From: Thermopolyspora flexuosa
Lineage (GTDB): Bacteria; Actinomycetota; Actinomycetes; Streptosporangiales; Streptosporangiaceae
Length of the DNA: 64,000 nt
Assembly (NCBI RefSeq): GCF_006716785.1
Contig: NZ_VFPQ01000001.1
Span: 3,224,001-3,288,000, forward strand
Direction of reading: 5' to 3'
The position numbers and the translations under genes were made by a program. Of this stretch, positions 32,469 to 41,045 are shown in pieces; position 1 is the stretch's first letter, and every line of letters begins with the position of its first letter. The notes beneath the pieces were generated by a model. It saw nothing but the letters and a program-made list of their open reading frames with translations, was not told the DNA's origin and ran no database searches.

Positions 32469-33539
32469 GTGAGCACCGCCACCTGGACCACCGAGTCCCC
32501 CGTGCGCCGCGGCCCCGGGCCGTTCCTCGCCGTCCGCGACCTCGCCGTGCAATTCACCACCGAGGAGGGCGTGGTGCACGCGGTCGACGGCCTCTCCTTC
32601 GACCTGGAGAAGGGCACCACGCTCGGCATCGTGGGCGAGTCCGGCTCCGGCAAGTCGGTGACGAGCCTGTCCATCCTCGGCCTGCACGACCCGGCGACCA
32701 CCACGGTCACCGGCGAGATCTGGCTGGAGGACCGGGAGCTGGTCTCCGCGGACCGGGCCACCATGGAGCGGCTGCGCGGCGACCGCGTCGCCATGGTCTT
32801 CCAGGACCCGCTCAGCGCGCTGTCGCCGTACCACACCGTGGGGCGGCAGATCGCCGAGACCTACCGCAGGCACAAGGGCGGCAGCCGGCGCGAGGCCCGC
32901 GAGCGGGCGATCGAGATGCTGCGCCGGGTCGGCATCCCGCAGCCGCACCTGCGCGTCGACGACTACCCGCACCACTTCTCCGGCGGCATGCGGCAGCGCG
33001 CGATGATCGCCATGGCCCTCGTCTGCGACCCGGACCTGCTCATCGCCGACGAGCCCACCACCGCGCTCGACGTGACCGTGCAGGCGCAGATCCTCGACCT
33101 GCTCAAGGACCTGCAGCAGCAGACCGGCATGGCGATCATCCTCATCACCCACGACCTGGGGGTGGTGGCGAACACCGCGCACGAGGTGCTCGTCATGTAC
33201 GCCGGGCGGGCGGTGGAGCGGGGCACCGTGCGCGAGGTGCTGCGCGAGCCCCGCCACCCGTACACCTGGGGCCTGCTCGCGTCGATGCCGAGCCTGCGCT
33301 CCCCGCTCGACGTCCCGCTGCGGCCGGTGCGCGGCACGCCGCCGAGCCTGCTCGCGCCGCCGCCGGGCTGCCCGTTCCACCCCCGGTGCGACTTCGTCGA
33401 CCTCGCCGGGCGGGAGCTGTGCACCCGTGAGCGGCCCGCGCTCGTCCCCGAGCACGGGCACGCCGACGCCTGTCACCTGGCGCCCGAGGACAAGCGGCGC
33501 CTCACGGACGCCCGAGACGACCGGAAGGAGCGGGCATGA
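32469..33539 (+). CDS. ABC importer ATPase (DppD/OppD family)
   Basis: 356 residues with Walker A GESGSGKS (about 58-65), Q-loop [12 protein letters not shown], signature [16 protein letters not shown], Walker [14 protein letters not shown] and switch His in [10 protein letters not shown]. The C-terminal oligopeptide-transporter region has the Cys-rich segment CPFHPRCDF...CTRERPAL, which in this family can carry an iron-sulfur cluster. The GTG start is preceded by GGAG. It overlaps the next ATPase gene by four bases. Confidence 0.94.
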   Translation: MSTATWTTESPVRRGPGPFLAVRDLAVQFTTEEGVVHAVDGLSFDLEKGTTLGIVGESGSGKSVTSLSILGLHDPATTTVTGEIWLEDRELVSADRATMERLRGDRVAMVFQDPLSALSPYHTVGRQIAETYRRHKGGSRREARERAIEMLRRVGIPQPHLRVDDYPHHFSGGMRQRAMIAMALVCDPDLLIADEPTTALDVTVQAQILDLLKDLQQQTGMAIILITHDLGVVANTAHEVLVMYAGRAVERGTVREVLREPRHPYTWGLLASMPSLRSPLDVPLRPVRGTPPSLLAPPPGCPFHPRCDFVDLAGRELCTRERPALVPEHGHADACHLAPEDKRRLTDARDDRKERA

Positions 33540-34588
33540 CCGAGCCGCTGCTGGAGCTGTCCGGCGTCACCAAGCACTTCCCGGTGACGGGCGGATTCCT
33601 GATCAAGCGCCGGATCGGGTCGGTGCACGCGGTGGACGACGTCGACCTCACCGTCGCCCCCGGGGAGACGGTCGGCCTCGTCGGCGAGTCCGGCTGCGGC
33701 AAGTCGACCACCGGCCGGCTCGTGGCGCGGCTGCTCGAGCCGGATCGCGGGACGATCCGGTTCGACGGGCGGGACATCACCCACGCGAGCCGCCGGGAGC
33801 TCAAGCCGATCCGCCCGCAGATCCAGATGATCTTCCAGGACCCGTACTCGTCGCTCAACCCGCGGCACACCGTGGGGTCGATCATCCGCGGGCCGATGGA
33901 GATCAACGGCATCGACCCGCCCGGGGGCCGGGAGAGGCGGGTGCGCGAGCTGCTGGAGACGGTCGGGCTCAACCCCGAGCACTACAACCGCTACCCGCAC
34001 GAGTTCTCCGGCGGGCAGCGCCAGCGCATCGGGATCGCGCGGGCGCTCGCCCTGCAGCCCAGGCTGATCGTGGCCGACGAGCCGGTGTCCGCGCTCGACG
34101 TGTCGATCCAGGCCCAGGTGATCAACCTGCTGCAGCGGCTGCAGCGGGAGTTCGGGATCGCGTTCCTGTTCATCGCCCACGACCTTGCGGTGGTGCGGCA
34201 CTTCTCCCACCGGGTCGCGGTGATGTACCTGGGCCGGATCGTGGAGATCGCCGACCGCGCCTCGCTCTACGAGCGGCCCCGCCACCCGTACACGCACGCG
34301 CTGCTGTCCGCGGTGCCGGAGATCGACCCGGAGCCGGGCCGCGAGCGCATCCGGCTCACCGGCGACCTCCCCTCCCCCGTCGACCCGCCGTCCGGGTGCC
34401 GGTTCCGCACCCGGTGCTGGAAGGCGACGGAGAAGTGCGCGCAGGAGACCCCGCCGCTGGTCCGGCTCGACGGCAACGCCGAGGGGCACCTGGTGGCCTG
34501 CCACCACCCGATGGACCCGCCGCCGCCGGCGGAGCCGGCCGCGCACGGGGCGCTCGCCCAGGGGTCCGCGGAGAACCGGCCCGGCTGA
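33536..34588 (+). CDS. ABC importer ATPase (DppF/OppF family)
   Basis: 350 residues. Walker A is GESGCGKST (about 51-59). The Q-loop [17 protein letters not shown] is the DppF hallmark. The signature is [16 protein letters not shown], Walker B is [13 protein letters not shown] and the switch His is in FIAHDLAVV. The C-terminal domain has the usual [14 protein letters not shown] cysteine cluster. Overlap with dppD and shared family make the pair the two nucleotide-binding subunits of one importer. Its stop lies 20 bases from the convergent rpe stop. Confidence 0.95.
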   Translation: MTEPLLELSGVTKHFPVTGGFLIKRRIGSVHAVDDVDLTVAPGETVGLVGESGCGKSTTGRLVARLLEPDRGTIRFDGRDITHASRRELKPIRPQIQMIFQDPYSSLNPRHTVGSIIRGPMEINGIDPPGGRERRVRELLETVGLNPEHYNRYPHEFSGGQRQRIGIARALALQPRLIVADEPVSALDVSIQAQVINLLQRLQREFGIAFLFIAHDLAVVRHFSHRVAVMYLGRIVEIADRASLYERPRHPYTHALLSAVPEIDPEPGRERIRLTGDLPSPVDPPSGCRFRTRCWKATEKCAQETPPLVRLDGNAEGHLVACHHPMDPPPPAEPAAHGALAQGSAENRPG

Positions 34589-34608
34589 GCCGCGGTACGG
34601 CCGGCCGG

Positions 34609-35283
34609 TCAGCCGCGCCGCTTCCAGGCCGACTCGGCGAGGTCGCGCAGCTCCTGGACGGCCTTCGCGGCGTCCTCGGCGCCGTACACCGCGCTGCCCG
34701 CGACGAACACGTCCGCGCCCGCCTCGGCGCAGCGCTCGATCGTGGCCGCGGACACGCCGCCGTCCACCTGGAGCCAGACCTCGCCGCCGTGCCGGTCGAT
34801 GAGCTCGCGGGCCCGGCGCACCTTCGGCAGCACCACGTCGAGGAACGGCTGGCCGCCGAAGCCCGGCTCCACGGTCATCACGAGCAGCATGTCGATCTCG
34901 CCGAACAGGTCCGCGTACGGCTCCACCGGGGTGGCCGGGTTGAGCGCGAAGCCCGCCCGCGCGCCCGCCCGGCGGATCTGCCGCAGCGTGCGCACCGGCG
35001 CCTTGGCCGCCTCGGCGTGGATGGTGACGCTGCCCGCGCCCGCCTCGGCGTACTGCACCGCCCACCGGTCCGGGTCCTCGATCATCAGATGGCAGTCGAG
35101 CGGCAGCGGCGTGGCCTTGAGCAGCGACTCGACCACCGGCAGGCCGAGGGTGAGGTTGGGCACGAAGTGGTTGTCCATGACGTCGACGTGGAGCCAGTCG
35201 GCGACGTCGCCGACCCGGGCCGCCTCGTCGGCGAGCCGCGCGAAGTCCGCGGACAGGATGCTGGGCGAGATCTGTACAGCCAT
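34609..35283 (-). CDS. rpe: Ribulose-phosphate 3-epimerase
   Basis: Interconverts ribulose 5-phosphate and xylulose 5-phosphate in the pentose phosphate pathway. The 224-residue TIM barrel shows [34 protein letters not shown] (metal-binding HVDVMD), [23 protein letters not shown] and [12 protein letters not shown], all family signatures in order. Length is normal. It lies between the importer and the rsmB/fmt/def genes, the usual actinobacterial neighbourhood, and supplies pentose phosphates, including precursors used by the rib operon. Confidence 0.97.
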   Translation of the reverse strand: MAVQISPSILSADFARLADEAARVGDVADWLHVDVMDNHFVPNLTLGLPVVESLLKATPLPLDCHLMIEDPDRWAVQYAEAGAGSVTIHAEAAKAPVRTLRQIRRAGARAGFALNPATPVEPYADLFGEIDMLLVMTVEPGFGGQPFLDVVLPKVRRARELIDRHGGEVWLQVDGGVSAATIERCAEAGADVFVAGSAVYGAEDAAKAVQELRDLAESAWKRRG

Positions 35284-35349
35284 GATGGGGCGAGTCTATT
35301 GGGCCCGCCGCCGTGACCTGTGCCGGGACCGCTCCCTCGCCGCGTCCGA

Positions 35350-36750
35350 TCAGGACGCGGTGCGCCGCAGCAGGGCGAGGAACATCGCGTCGGTGCCGTG
35401 CCGGTGCGGCCAGAACCGCGCGTACGGCCCGTCGCCGAGCCCGTCGGCCTCGGGCAGGTACTCGCGGGCGTCGAGCGTCTCCAGGTCGCCGCGGCGGCCC
35501 GCGACGTCCTCGACCACGACGACGGTCTCGGCGAGGTGCGGCGAGCAGGTGACGTAGGCGACCACGCCGCCGGGCCGTACCGCGTCGGCGGCGGCCTCCA
35601 GCAGGCGGCGCTGCAGCGCGGTGAGCTCGGGCAGCGACTCCGGGCCGCGCCGCCACCGGGCCTCCGGGCGGCGGCGCAGCGCGCCCAGGCCGGTGCACGG
35701 GGCGTCGAGCATGACCCGGTCGAACGCGGCCTCGCGCCAGGCGGGGGCGGTGCCGTCGGCGACGACCACGGCGGCGTCGCGGACCGCCTGCCGTACCAGG
35801 GCGGCCCGGTGGGGCTGCACGTCGGAGGCGAGCAGCCGGGCGCCGCGCTGGGCGGCGACCGCGTCGAGCAGGCCGGCCTTGCCGCCGGGGCCCGCGGCGA
35901 GGTCGAGCCACCGGGCGTCGGGCCCGGTCACCGGCACCCGGGTGAGCGCGAGCGCGACGAGCTGGCTCGCCTCGTCCTGCACCCCGGCCCGCCCCTCGGC
36001 GACCGCGGGGATCGCGGCCGGGTCGCCCTCGGGCAGGTAGGCCGCGTACGGCGAGCGGCGGGCGCGCTCGGCGCCGGCCGCGACCAGCTCGTCGACCGTG
36101 GCCCGGCCGGGCCGGGCGACGAGGGTGACGAGGGGACGCTCGTTGTCCGCGGCGAGCAGCGCCTCGGCCTCGGCCCGGTCGCCGCCGAGCGCGTCGAGCA
36201 GCGCGGTGACGATCCACCGGGGGTGGCTGTGGGTGACCGCGAGGTGGCCGACGAGGTCCTCCTCGGCCGCGGGGGCGACGATCGGCAGCCACTCCTCCAG
36301 GCTGCGGTGCGCGACGCGGCGCAGCACCGCGTTGGCGTACCGGGACGGTCCCTCGCCCACCCGGCGGCGCACCAGGGCGACGGTGGCGCTCACCGCGGCG
36401 TGCGGCGGGATGCGGGTGGCGAGCAGCTGGTGCACGCCGAGGCGCAGCGCGTCGAGCAGCGGCGGGTCCAGCCTCTCCGGCGCCCGGTCGCTGCACGCGG
36501 CGATGATCCGGTCGTAGGTGAGCAGGCCGCGCAGCGTGCCGTAGCCGAGCTCGGTGGCGAGCGCGGCGTCCCGGCCGGTCAGGCCGCGTTCCCGCAGCAT
36601 GCGCGGGAGCAGCAGGTTGGCGTAGGCGTCCCGCTCGCGCACCGCGCGCAGCAGGTCGAAGGCCGCGTTCCGCGCCTCGTCCCGCACCGGCCGCCGCGGC
36701 TCGGCCTGGCGGGGCGGCCGCGCCCGGCCCCGTCGCCGTTGTCCGGTCAC
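35350..36750 (-). CDS. rsmB: 16S rRNA (cytosine-967 C5)-methyltransferase RsmB
   Basis: 466 residues. An N-terminal NusB-like RNA-binding domain (about 28-160) precedes the RsmB/NOL1 methyltransferase domain. SAM motif I is WLDLAAGPGGKAGLLDAVA. Motif IV is MLDAPCTGLGALRRRPEARW. The catalytic Cys lies in GGVVAYVTCSPHLAETVVVV, so both Cys residues of the reaction are present. The basic Pro-rich first 25 residues are variable. It begins 16 bases after fmt ends, as in many bacteria where fmt and rsmB are paired. Confidence 0.95.
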   Translation of the reverse strand: MTGQRRRGRARPPRQAEPRRPVRDEARNAAFDLLRAVRERDAYANLLLPRMLRERGLTGRDAALATELGYGTLRGLLTYDRIIAACSDRAPERLDPPLLDALRLGVHQLLATRIPPHAAVSATVALVRRRVGEGPSRYANAVLRRVAHRSLEEWLPIVAPAAEEDLVGHLAVTHSHPRWIVTALLDALGGDRAEAEALLAADNERPLVTLVARPGRATVDELVAAGAERARRSPYAAYLPEGDPAAIPAVAEGRAGVQDEASQLVALALTRVPVTGPDARWLDLAAGPGGKAGLLDAVAAQRGARLLASDVQPHRAALVRQAVRDAAVVVADGTAPAWREAAFDRVMLDAPCTGLGALRRRPEARWRRGPESLPELTALQRRLLEAAADAVRPGGVVAYVTCSPHLAETVVVVEDVAGRRGDLETLDAREYLPEADGLGDGPYARFWPHRHGTDAMFLALLRRTAS

Positions 36751-36766
36751 GTCGCTCCTCGCTCGC

Positions 36767-37696
36767 TCAGGTCAGGGCGTCGCCCGCGGTGAGGCGGGCG
36801 CCGCGGGCCCACTCGGCGGCGGTCATCGCGCGCTTGCCCTCGGGGCGCACCTCGCCGAGCCGTACCGGGACGGTGCCGGTGCCGGCGAGCACCTCCTCCT
36901 TGGTGGCGTGCAGCGCGCCGGGCGGCAGCGCGGGCGCGTCCGGGACCGGCCGGACCGGGCCGAGCTTGAGCCGGCCGCCGCGGAACTCGGTCCACGCCCC
37001 CGGGGCCGGGGTGCAGGCGCGGATCAGCCGGTCGACGCGCAGCGCGGGCGCGGCCCAGTCGACGCGGGCGTCCGCCACCTCGATCTTGGGGGCGAACGAG
37101 ACGCCCTCGGCGGGCTGCGGGCGCGCCTCGAGCGTGCCGTCCTCGATGCCGTCGAGCGTGGCGGCGAGCAGCCGCGCGCCGGACTCGGCGAGCCGGGCGA
37201 GCAGGTCGCCGCTGGTGTCCTCGGGCCGCACCGCCTCGGTGACCACGCCGAACACCGGGCCGGCGTCGAGCTCCTTGACGATGCGGAACGTGGTCGCGCC
37301 GGTGATCTCGTCGCCGTGCAGGATCGCGTGCTGCACCGGGGCCGCGCCGCGCCACGCGGGCAGCAGCGAGAAGTGCAGGTTCACCCAGCCGTGCCGGGGG
37401 ATCTCGAGCGCGGTCTCCGGCAGCAGCGCGCCGTACGCCACGACCGGGCAGCAGTCGGGCGCGATCTCGCGCAGCCGGGCCAGGAACTCCGGGTCGCCCG
37501 CGCGGGCGGGCTTGAGCACCTCCACGCCCGCCTCGGCGGCGAGCTCGGCCACCGGGCTGGGATGCACTTTCCGCCCCCGCCCCGACCGGGCGTCGGGCCG
37601 GGTCACCACGGCCACGACCTCGTGCCGCGGCGACCGAAGCAGCAGCCGCAGCGACGGCAGCGCCGTCTCCGGCGTTCCGGCGAAGACCAAACGCAA
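36767..37696 (-). CDS. fmt: Methionyl-tRNA formyltransferase
   Basis: Adds the formyl group to initiator Met-tRNA. The 309-residue protein has the start [20 protein letters not shown] and the formyl-tetrahydrofolate/catalytic region [21 protein letters not shown] with the usual Asn, His and later Asp in [11 protein letters not shown]-terminal OB-like tRNA-binding domain follows. I choose the TTG at 37694-37696 because GGGGGAA precedes it and homologues begin at this motif; an upstream GTG would add 15 residues. It lies near def, the enzyme that removes the formyl group after translation. Confidence 0.95.
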   Translation of the reverse strand: MRLVFAGTPETALPSLRLLLRSPRHEVVAVVTRPDARSGRGRKVHPSPVAELAAEAGVEVLKPARAGDPEFLARLREIAPDCCPVVAYGALLPETALEIPRHGWVNLHFSLLPAWRGAAPVQHAILHGDEITGATTFRIVKELDAGPVFGVVTEAVRPEDTSGDLLARLAESGARLLAATLDGIEDGTLEARPQPAEGVSFAPKIEVADARVDWAAPALRVDRLIRACTPAPGAWTEFRGGRLKLGPVRPVPDAPALPPGALHATKEEVLAGTGTVPVRLGEVRPEGKRAMTAAEWARGARLTAGDALT

Positions 37697-37829
37697 GGTT
37701 CCCCCAACGCCTCTCTCGAACCGGCCCCCGGTCACCCGCACACGAGGGGCCCGATCACGGTGCGCGCGGCGTCCCGGTCGCGCGGCGCACCACCGTCCCG
37801 CCCGGCCGTACGGCGGGCCTCGGATGGCC

Positions 37830-38378
37830 TCAGATCGCCTTGCCGTAGGTGGCGTGCGGCGAGTACTTCACCACCGGCGGCTTGAGGCCGCTCCACTCGG
37901 CCTCCCGGATCGCCTTCATGGCGAGCTTGCGCTGCTCGGGATCCATGCGGTCGATGAACAGCACGCCGTCCAGGTGGTCGGTCTCGTGCTGGAGGCAGCG
38001 GGCCATCAGGTCCGTGCCCTCGATCACGACCGGCTCGCCGTACATGTTGAAGCCCTTGGCCACCGCGCGCACCGCGCGGGGGGTCGGGAAGGACAGGCCC
38101 GGGAAGGAAAGGCAGCCCTCCTCCCCCTCCTCGTCCATCTCGTCGGACAGGTCGAGGTCGGGGTTGACCAGGTGCCCCAGCCGGCCCTCGATGTGGTAGG
38201 TGAACACCCGGAGGCTCACCCCGATCTGGGGCGCGGCCAGGCCCGCTCCGGGCGCGTCCAGCATCGTGTCGGTGAGGTCCTTGACGAGCTTGCGCAGCTC
38301 CTTGTCGAAGTCCGTCACCGGCTCCGCCGGAGTGCGCAGCACCGGGTCACCGAACAGGCGGATGGGCTTAACGGCCAC
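37830..38378 (-). CDS. def: Peptide deformylase
   Basis: A metal enzyme removing N-formyl from nascent chains. The 182-residue protein carries the three family motifs: [11 protein letters not shown] (44-54), EEGCLSFPG (86-94, metal ligand Cys89) and QHETDHLDG (130-138, ligands His131 and His135, catalytic Glu132). The GTG start at 38376-38378 has GGAACGGAG upstream. It lies 133 bases upstream of fmt on the same strand. Confidence 0.97.
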   Translation of the reverse strand: MAVKPIRLFGDPVLRTPAEPVTDFDKELRKLVKDLTDTMLDAPGAGLAAPQIGVSLRVFTYHIEGRLGHLVNPDLDLSDEMDEEGEEGCLSFPGLSFPTPRAVRAVAKGFNMYGEPVVIEGTDLMARCLQHETDHLDGVLFIDRMDPEQRKLAMKAIREAEWSGLKPPVVKYSPHATYGKAI

Positions 38379-38467
38379 GAAACGGCTCCGTTCCTTGCCT
38401 TCACTAACCGGGAGATCCCCAGTCTACGCGCCCGGCCGGGCCCCGGCGTCCGCGGCGGTCGCCGCGC

Positions 38468-39838
38468 TCACCGGGAGCGGACCTTCATCACCGCCTTGCG
38501 CGCCGCCTTGCCCACCGCCGGGTCGGGGTGGTGCTCGGCGAGCAGCTCGAGCACGGCGAGCGTGTCGGGGTGGTCGCAGGCCGCCATGTCGTCGACGAGC
38601 CGCAGCAGCTCCTCGCCGCTCTCCAGGGAGTCGAACTCGCCGAGCGCCTCGGACACGTCGCCGAGGTGGAGCAGCGTGGCGAGGGTGTCCACGGCGAGCC
38701 AGACGTTGTCGGCGTCGGTGAGCGACGGGGCGTCGAGGTCCCGCACGCCGAGCCACACCGCGGCGTGCCGCCACATCATCGGCTCGGCGAGCGCCTCGCG
38801 CACCGCGGGCTCGGCCTCGGGCCCCAGCTCCTCGAGGATCGTGCCGATCACGCCGCGGTGGCCGGCGGTCCCGCCGGCCGCCACCTTGATCAGCTCGCGG
38901 GCGGCGTCCTCGGGGGTCCGGCGCTCCACCCACACCCCGGCGGCGCTCGCGGGCGCCTCGCCGCTCAGCATCGCCTCGATCAGCTCGGCGGCGGTGAGCT
39001 CGGCGAAGTGGGCGACGTCCGCGAGCAGCGGGGCGTCGTGGCCCTCGCGCAGCAGGTCCTGGCGCACCGCCCAGACGCCGAGCGGGGTGAGCCGTACCGC
39101 GTCGACCGTGCCGTCGCCGCCGTGCCGCTCGAACAGGCCGCAGTACTCCAGCAGCTCGACGGCGGCGGCGAGGTCGCCGGGCAGCCGCTCGCGCAGCTCG
39201 CGCATCTCCTCCGGGCCGGCGCCGCAGCCGATCTCGTGGGCCTGGAGCATGCCCTCGGCGAGCGCCGGGACGGTGATGCCGTCGGTCATCGCGTACATGG
39301 TCGCGAGCATCTCGGCGAGGTGCTCGTCGACGACCGGGGAGCCGGTGAGCTCGTCCTCGGCGCGGTCGAGCACGTCCATGATCACGCCGTCCCAGAACTC
39401 CAGCGTCTCGTCCGGGAGGCCCCGGCCGGGCGCCGCCCCGTCCCGGGTGATCTGCACCAGGCCGGTGTTCACCGCGACGACCCACAGCAGGCGCACCCGG
39501 TCGGGGGCGATGCCGAGGTCGGCCGCGGCCTGATCGACGTCGGCCTGCTCCAGCAGCCCCTCGACGGTGAGGCTGCGGGTGCCGGTCCACTCCGCCAGGC
39601 GCCGTACGTCGCGCACGAGCGGCACCTGCGGCACCATCGCGGCGAGCCGGTCGTCGGGCAGCAGCTCGACCGGCGGGAAACTCAACACGTCACCGCCACA
39701 GTCGGAGCACTCACACCCGTCATGGTCGTCGGCCGCCTCCTCGACCTGGTCGAGAAGCTCGTTGTCGGACATCGCCCCGGCCGACCCGCGCAGCGTGCGC
39801 AGGTCGATGACGTTTCCCGTCTTCCCACTCTTGGCCAT
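38468..39838 (-). CDS. Conserved protein of unknown function, paralogue A (helical-repeat type)
   Basis: I do not recognise a characterised family. The 456-residue acidic, helix-rich protein has an N-terminal segment with a CECSDCGGD cysteine cluster (about 42-50) and a middle region with winged-helix-like character. The C-terminus (about 300-456) resembles HEAT-type repeats and ends HPDPAVGKAARKAVMKVRSR. That C-terminal part aligns with the neighbouring upstream gene: RDLDAPSLT, VWLAVDTLA, HPDTLAVLELL and the basic tail are shared. The ATG is preceded at exactly six bases by TAAGTT (39845-39850), a -10 box, with no ribosome site, so the mRNA is probably leaderless. Relatives occur beside priA in Actinobacteria, from memory; no role is known. 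Confidence 0.75.
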   Translation of the reverse strand: MAKSGKTGNVIDLRTLRGSAGAMSDNELLDQVEEAADDHDGCECSDCGGDVLSFPPVELLPDDRLAAMVPQVPLVRDVRRLAEWTGTRSLTVEGLLEQADVDQAAADLGIAPDRVRLLWVVAVNTGLVQITRDGAAPGRGLPDETLEFWDGVIMDVLDRAEDELTGSPVVDEHLAEMLATMYAMTDGITVPALAEGMLQAHEIGCGAGPEEMRELRERLPGDLAAAVELLEYCGLFERHGGDGTVDAVRLTPLGVWAVRQDLLREGHDAPLLADVAHFAELTAAELIEAMLSGEAPASAAGVWVERRTPEDAARELIKVAAGGTAGHRGVIGTILEELGPEAEPAVREALAEPMMWRHAAVWLGVRDLDAPSLTDADNVWLAVDTLATLLHLGDVSEALGEFDSLESGEELLRLVDDMAACDHPDTLAVLELLAEHHPDPAVGKAARKAVMKVRSR

Positions 39839-39844
39839 TCCCGC

Positions 39845-39850
39845 AACTTA
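39845..39850 (-). promoter_or_regulatory. -10 box of a candidate leaderless promoter (paralogue A)
   Basis: Minus-strand TAAGTT lies exactly six bases before the ATG at 39836-39838, the same geometry as the paralogue upstream. There is no -35 match and no ribosome site. Confidence 0.5.
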
Positions 39851-39877
39851 CTCCACACCGGCACCGGGAGAGTACGG

Positions 39878-40963
39878 CTATCCGATGCCTCGGGATCGCG
39901 CCTTGAACGCGGCCTTGCGCGCGGCCTTCGCCGCCGAGGGATCGGGCAGGGTACGTCCCAGCAGCTCCAGCACCTCGACCACGTCCGCGTGGTCCACCCG
40001 CCACATCTCCTCGATCATATGGGCGGGCGGGCCGGAGGCGGCGAGGTTCTGCGCGAAGTTCTCCGGGTCCTCCATCGCGCCGGGCAGCGCGAGGGCGAGC
40101 ATGTCCACGCTCACCCAGAGCACCTCCTCGTGGGTGAGCGCGGGGGCGGGCAGGTCGCGGGCGGAGAGCCAGTGGATCAGGTGCGGGCGCAGCTCCGGGT
40201 CGTCGAGCCGGGCGCGCACCGCCTCCTCGGCGTCCACGCCGAGCCGGTCGACGATCGAGATCGCGATGCCGCGCACCACCGCGGGCGCCCCGGTGACCGC
40301 GGCGAGCAGCTCGGCGGCGGCCTCCGCGGGGCCGCGGCGCTCCAGCCACCCGGTGATCGCCCGCTCGGCCTCCTCCTCCGGGGGACCGCCCATCAGCCAG
40401 GCGATCAGGCCTCCCGCGCTCGCCTCCGCCGGGTCGCCGTCCGGCTCGAGGTGGTCGTCGGCGGCGGCCCAGGCGCCGGACGCGCCGGAGGCGCCGCCCG
40501 CGCGCCCGGCGGGCGCGGCGTCGGACAGCGAGATCGTCAGGTTGGTGCCCTTCTCCAGGGAGTCCGCGTCGATCGCGCTGAACATGCTCTTGGCCATGCC
40601 GTACCGGCTGGTGTCGGCGAGCGCGGCGGGCATCTCCGGCTCGATCTCGTCGAGCCGGGCCCGCATCGCCGCCGCCCGCTCGGCGTCGACCTCCCCGGCC
40701 TCCTCGAGGAAGTCCACCAACGCACGTGCCGCCGCGATGGTCTCGCCCGCGCTCTCCGGCGGGGTGATGACCTTGCGCGGGTAGATGTCGAGCAGCAACC
40801 GCTCGAACGTCTCGGGGGCGAAGTCGCCCAGCGTCGTGACCTCAAGGTAGTCACTGGCGTAGTCGCACAGCAGCCGCATCTCGCCGATGTCGACTTCGAT
40901 GCCGCGCGACCGGGCCCAGTCGCGCATGCGCTCGACGGCCTGGTTCACCCATTCGATCGACAC
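39878..40963 (-). CDS. Conserved protein of unknown function, paralogue B (helical-repeat type)
   Basis: Not assignable to a characterised family. The 361-residue acidic protein is helical, with a Gly/Ala/Ser-rich linker near 150-175. The C-terminal region is paralogous to the next gene downstream: LSARDLPAPALTHEEVLWVSVDMLA, HADVVEVLELL and the tail PDPSAAKAARKAAFKARSRG. It has no signal peptide, membrane helix or catalytic motif. The GTG start is preceded at six bases by TAGTTT (40970-40975), a -10 box placing the transcript start at the GTG itself; no ribosome site exists, so it is a leaderless candidate. It is 82 bases after priA ends and 39 before paralogue A. Confidence 0.75.
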   Translation of the reverse strand: MSIEWVNQAVERMRDWARSRGIEVDIGEMRLLCDYASDYLEVTTLGDFAPETFERLLLDIYPRKVITPPESAGETIAAARALVDFLEEAGEVDAERAAAMRARLDEIEPEMPAALADTSRYGMAKSMFSAIDADSLEKGTNLTISLSDAAPAGRAGGASGASGAWAAADDHLEPDGDPAEASAGGLIAWLMGGPPEEEAERAITGWLERRGPAEAAAELLAAVTGAPAVVRGIAISIVDRLGVDAEEAVRARLDDPELRPHLIHWLSARDLPAPALTHEEVLWVSVDMLALALPGAMEDPENFAQNLAASGPPAHMIEEMWRVDHADVVEVLELLGRTLPDPSAAKAARKAAFKARSRGIG

Positions 40964-40969
40964 ACGCAG

Positions 40970-40975
40970 AAACTA
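40970..40975 (-). promoter_or_regulatory. -10 box of a candidate leaderless promoter (paralogue B)
   Basis: Minus-strand TAGTTT matches the actinobacterial TANNNT -10 and ends six bases before the GTG at 40961-40963, so transcription should begin at or next to the start codon. No consensus -35 is evident. Confidence 0.5.
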
Positions 40976-41045
40976 ACGGCTCACCGTGCAGCACCGCGAA
41001 TCGGCGTGGCGCGAACCGGTCTCTTTGCCCAGGTGAGCGGGTGGT

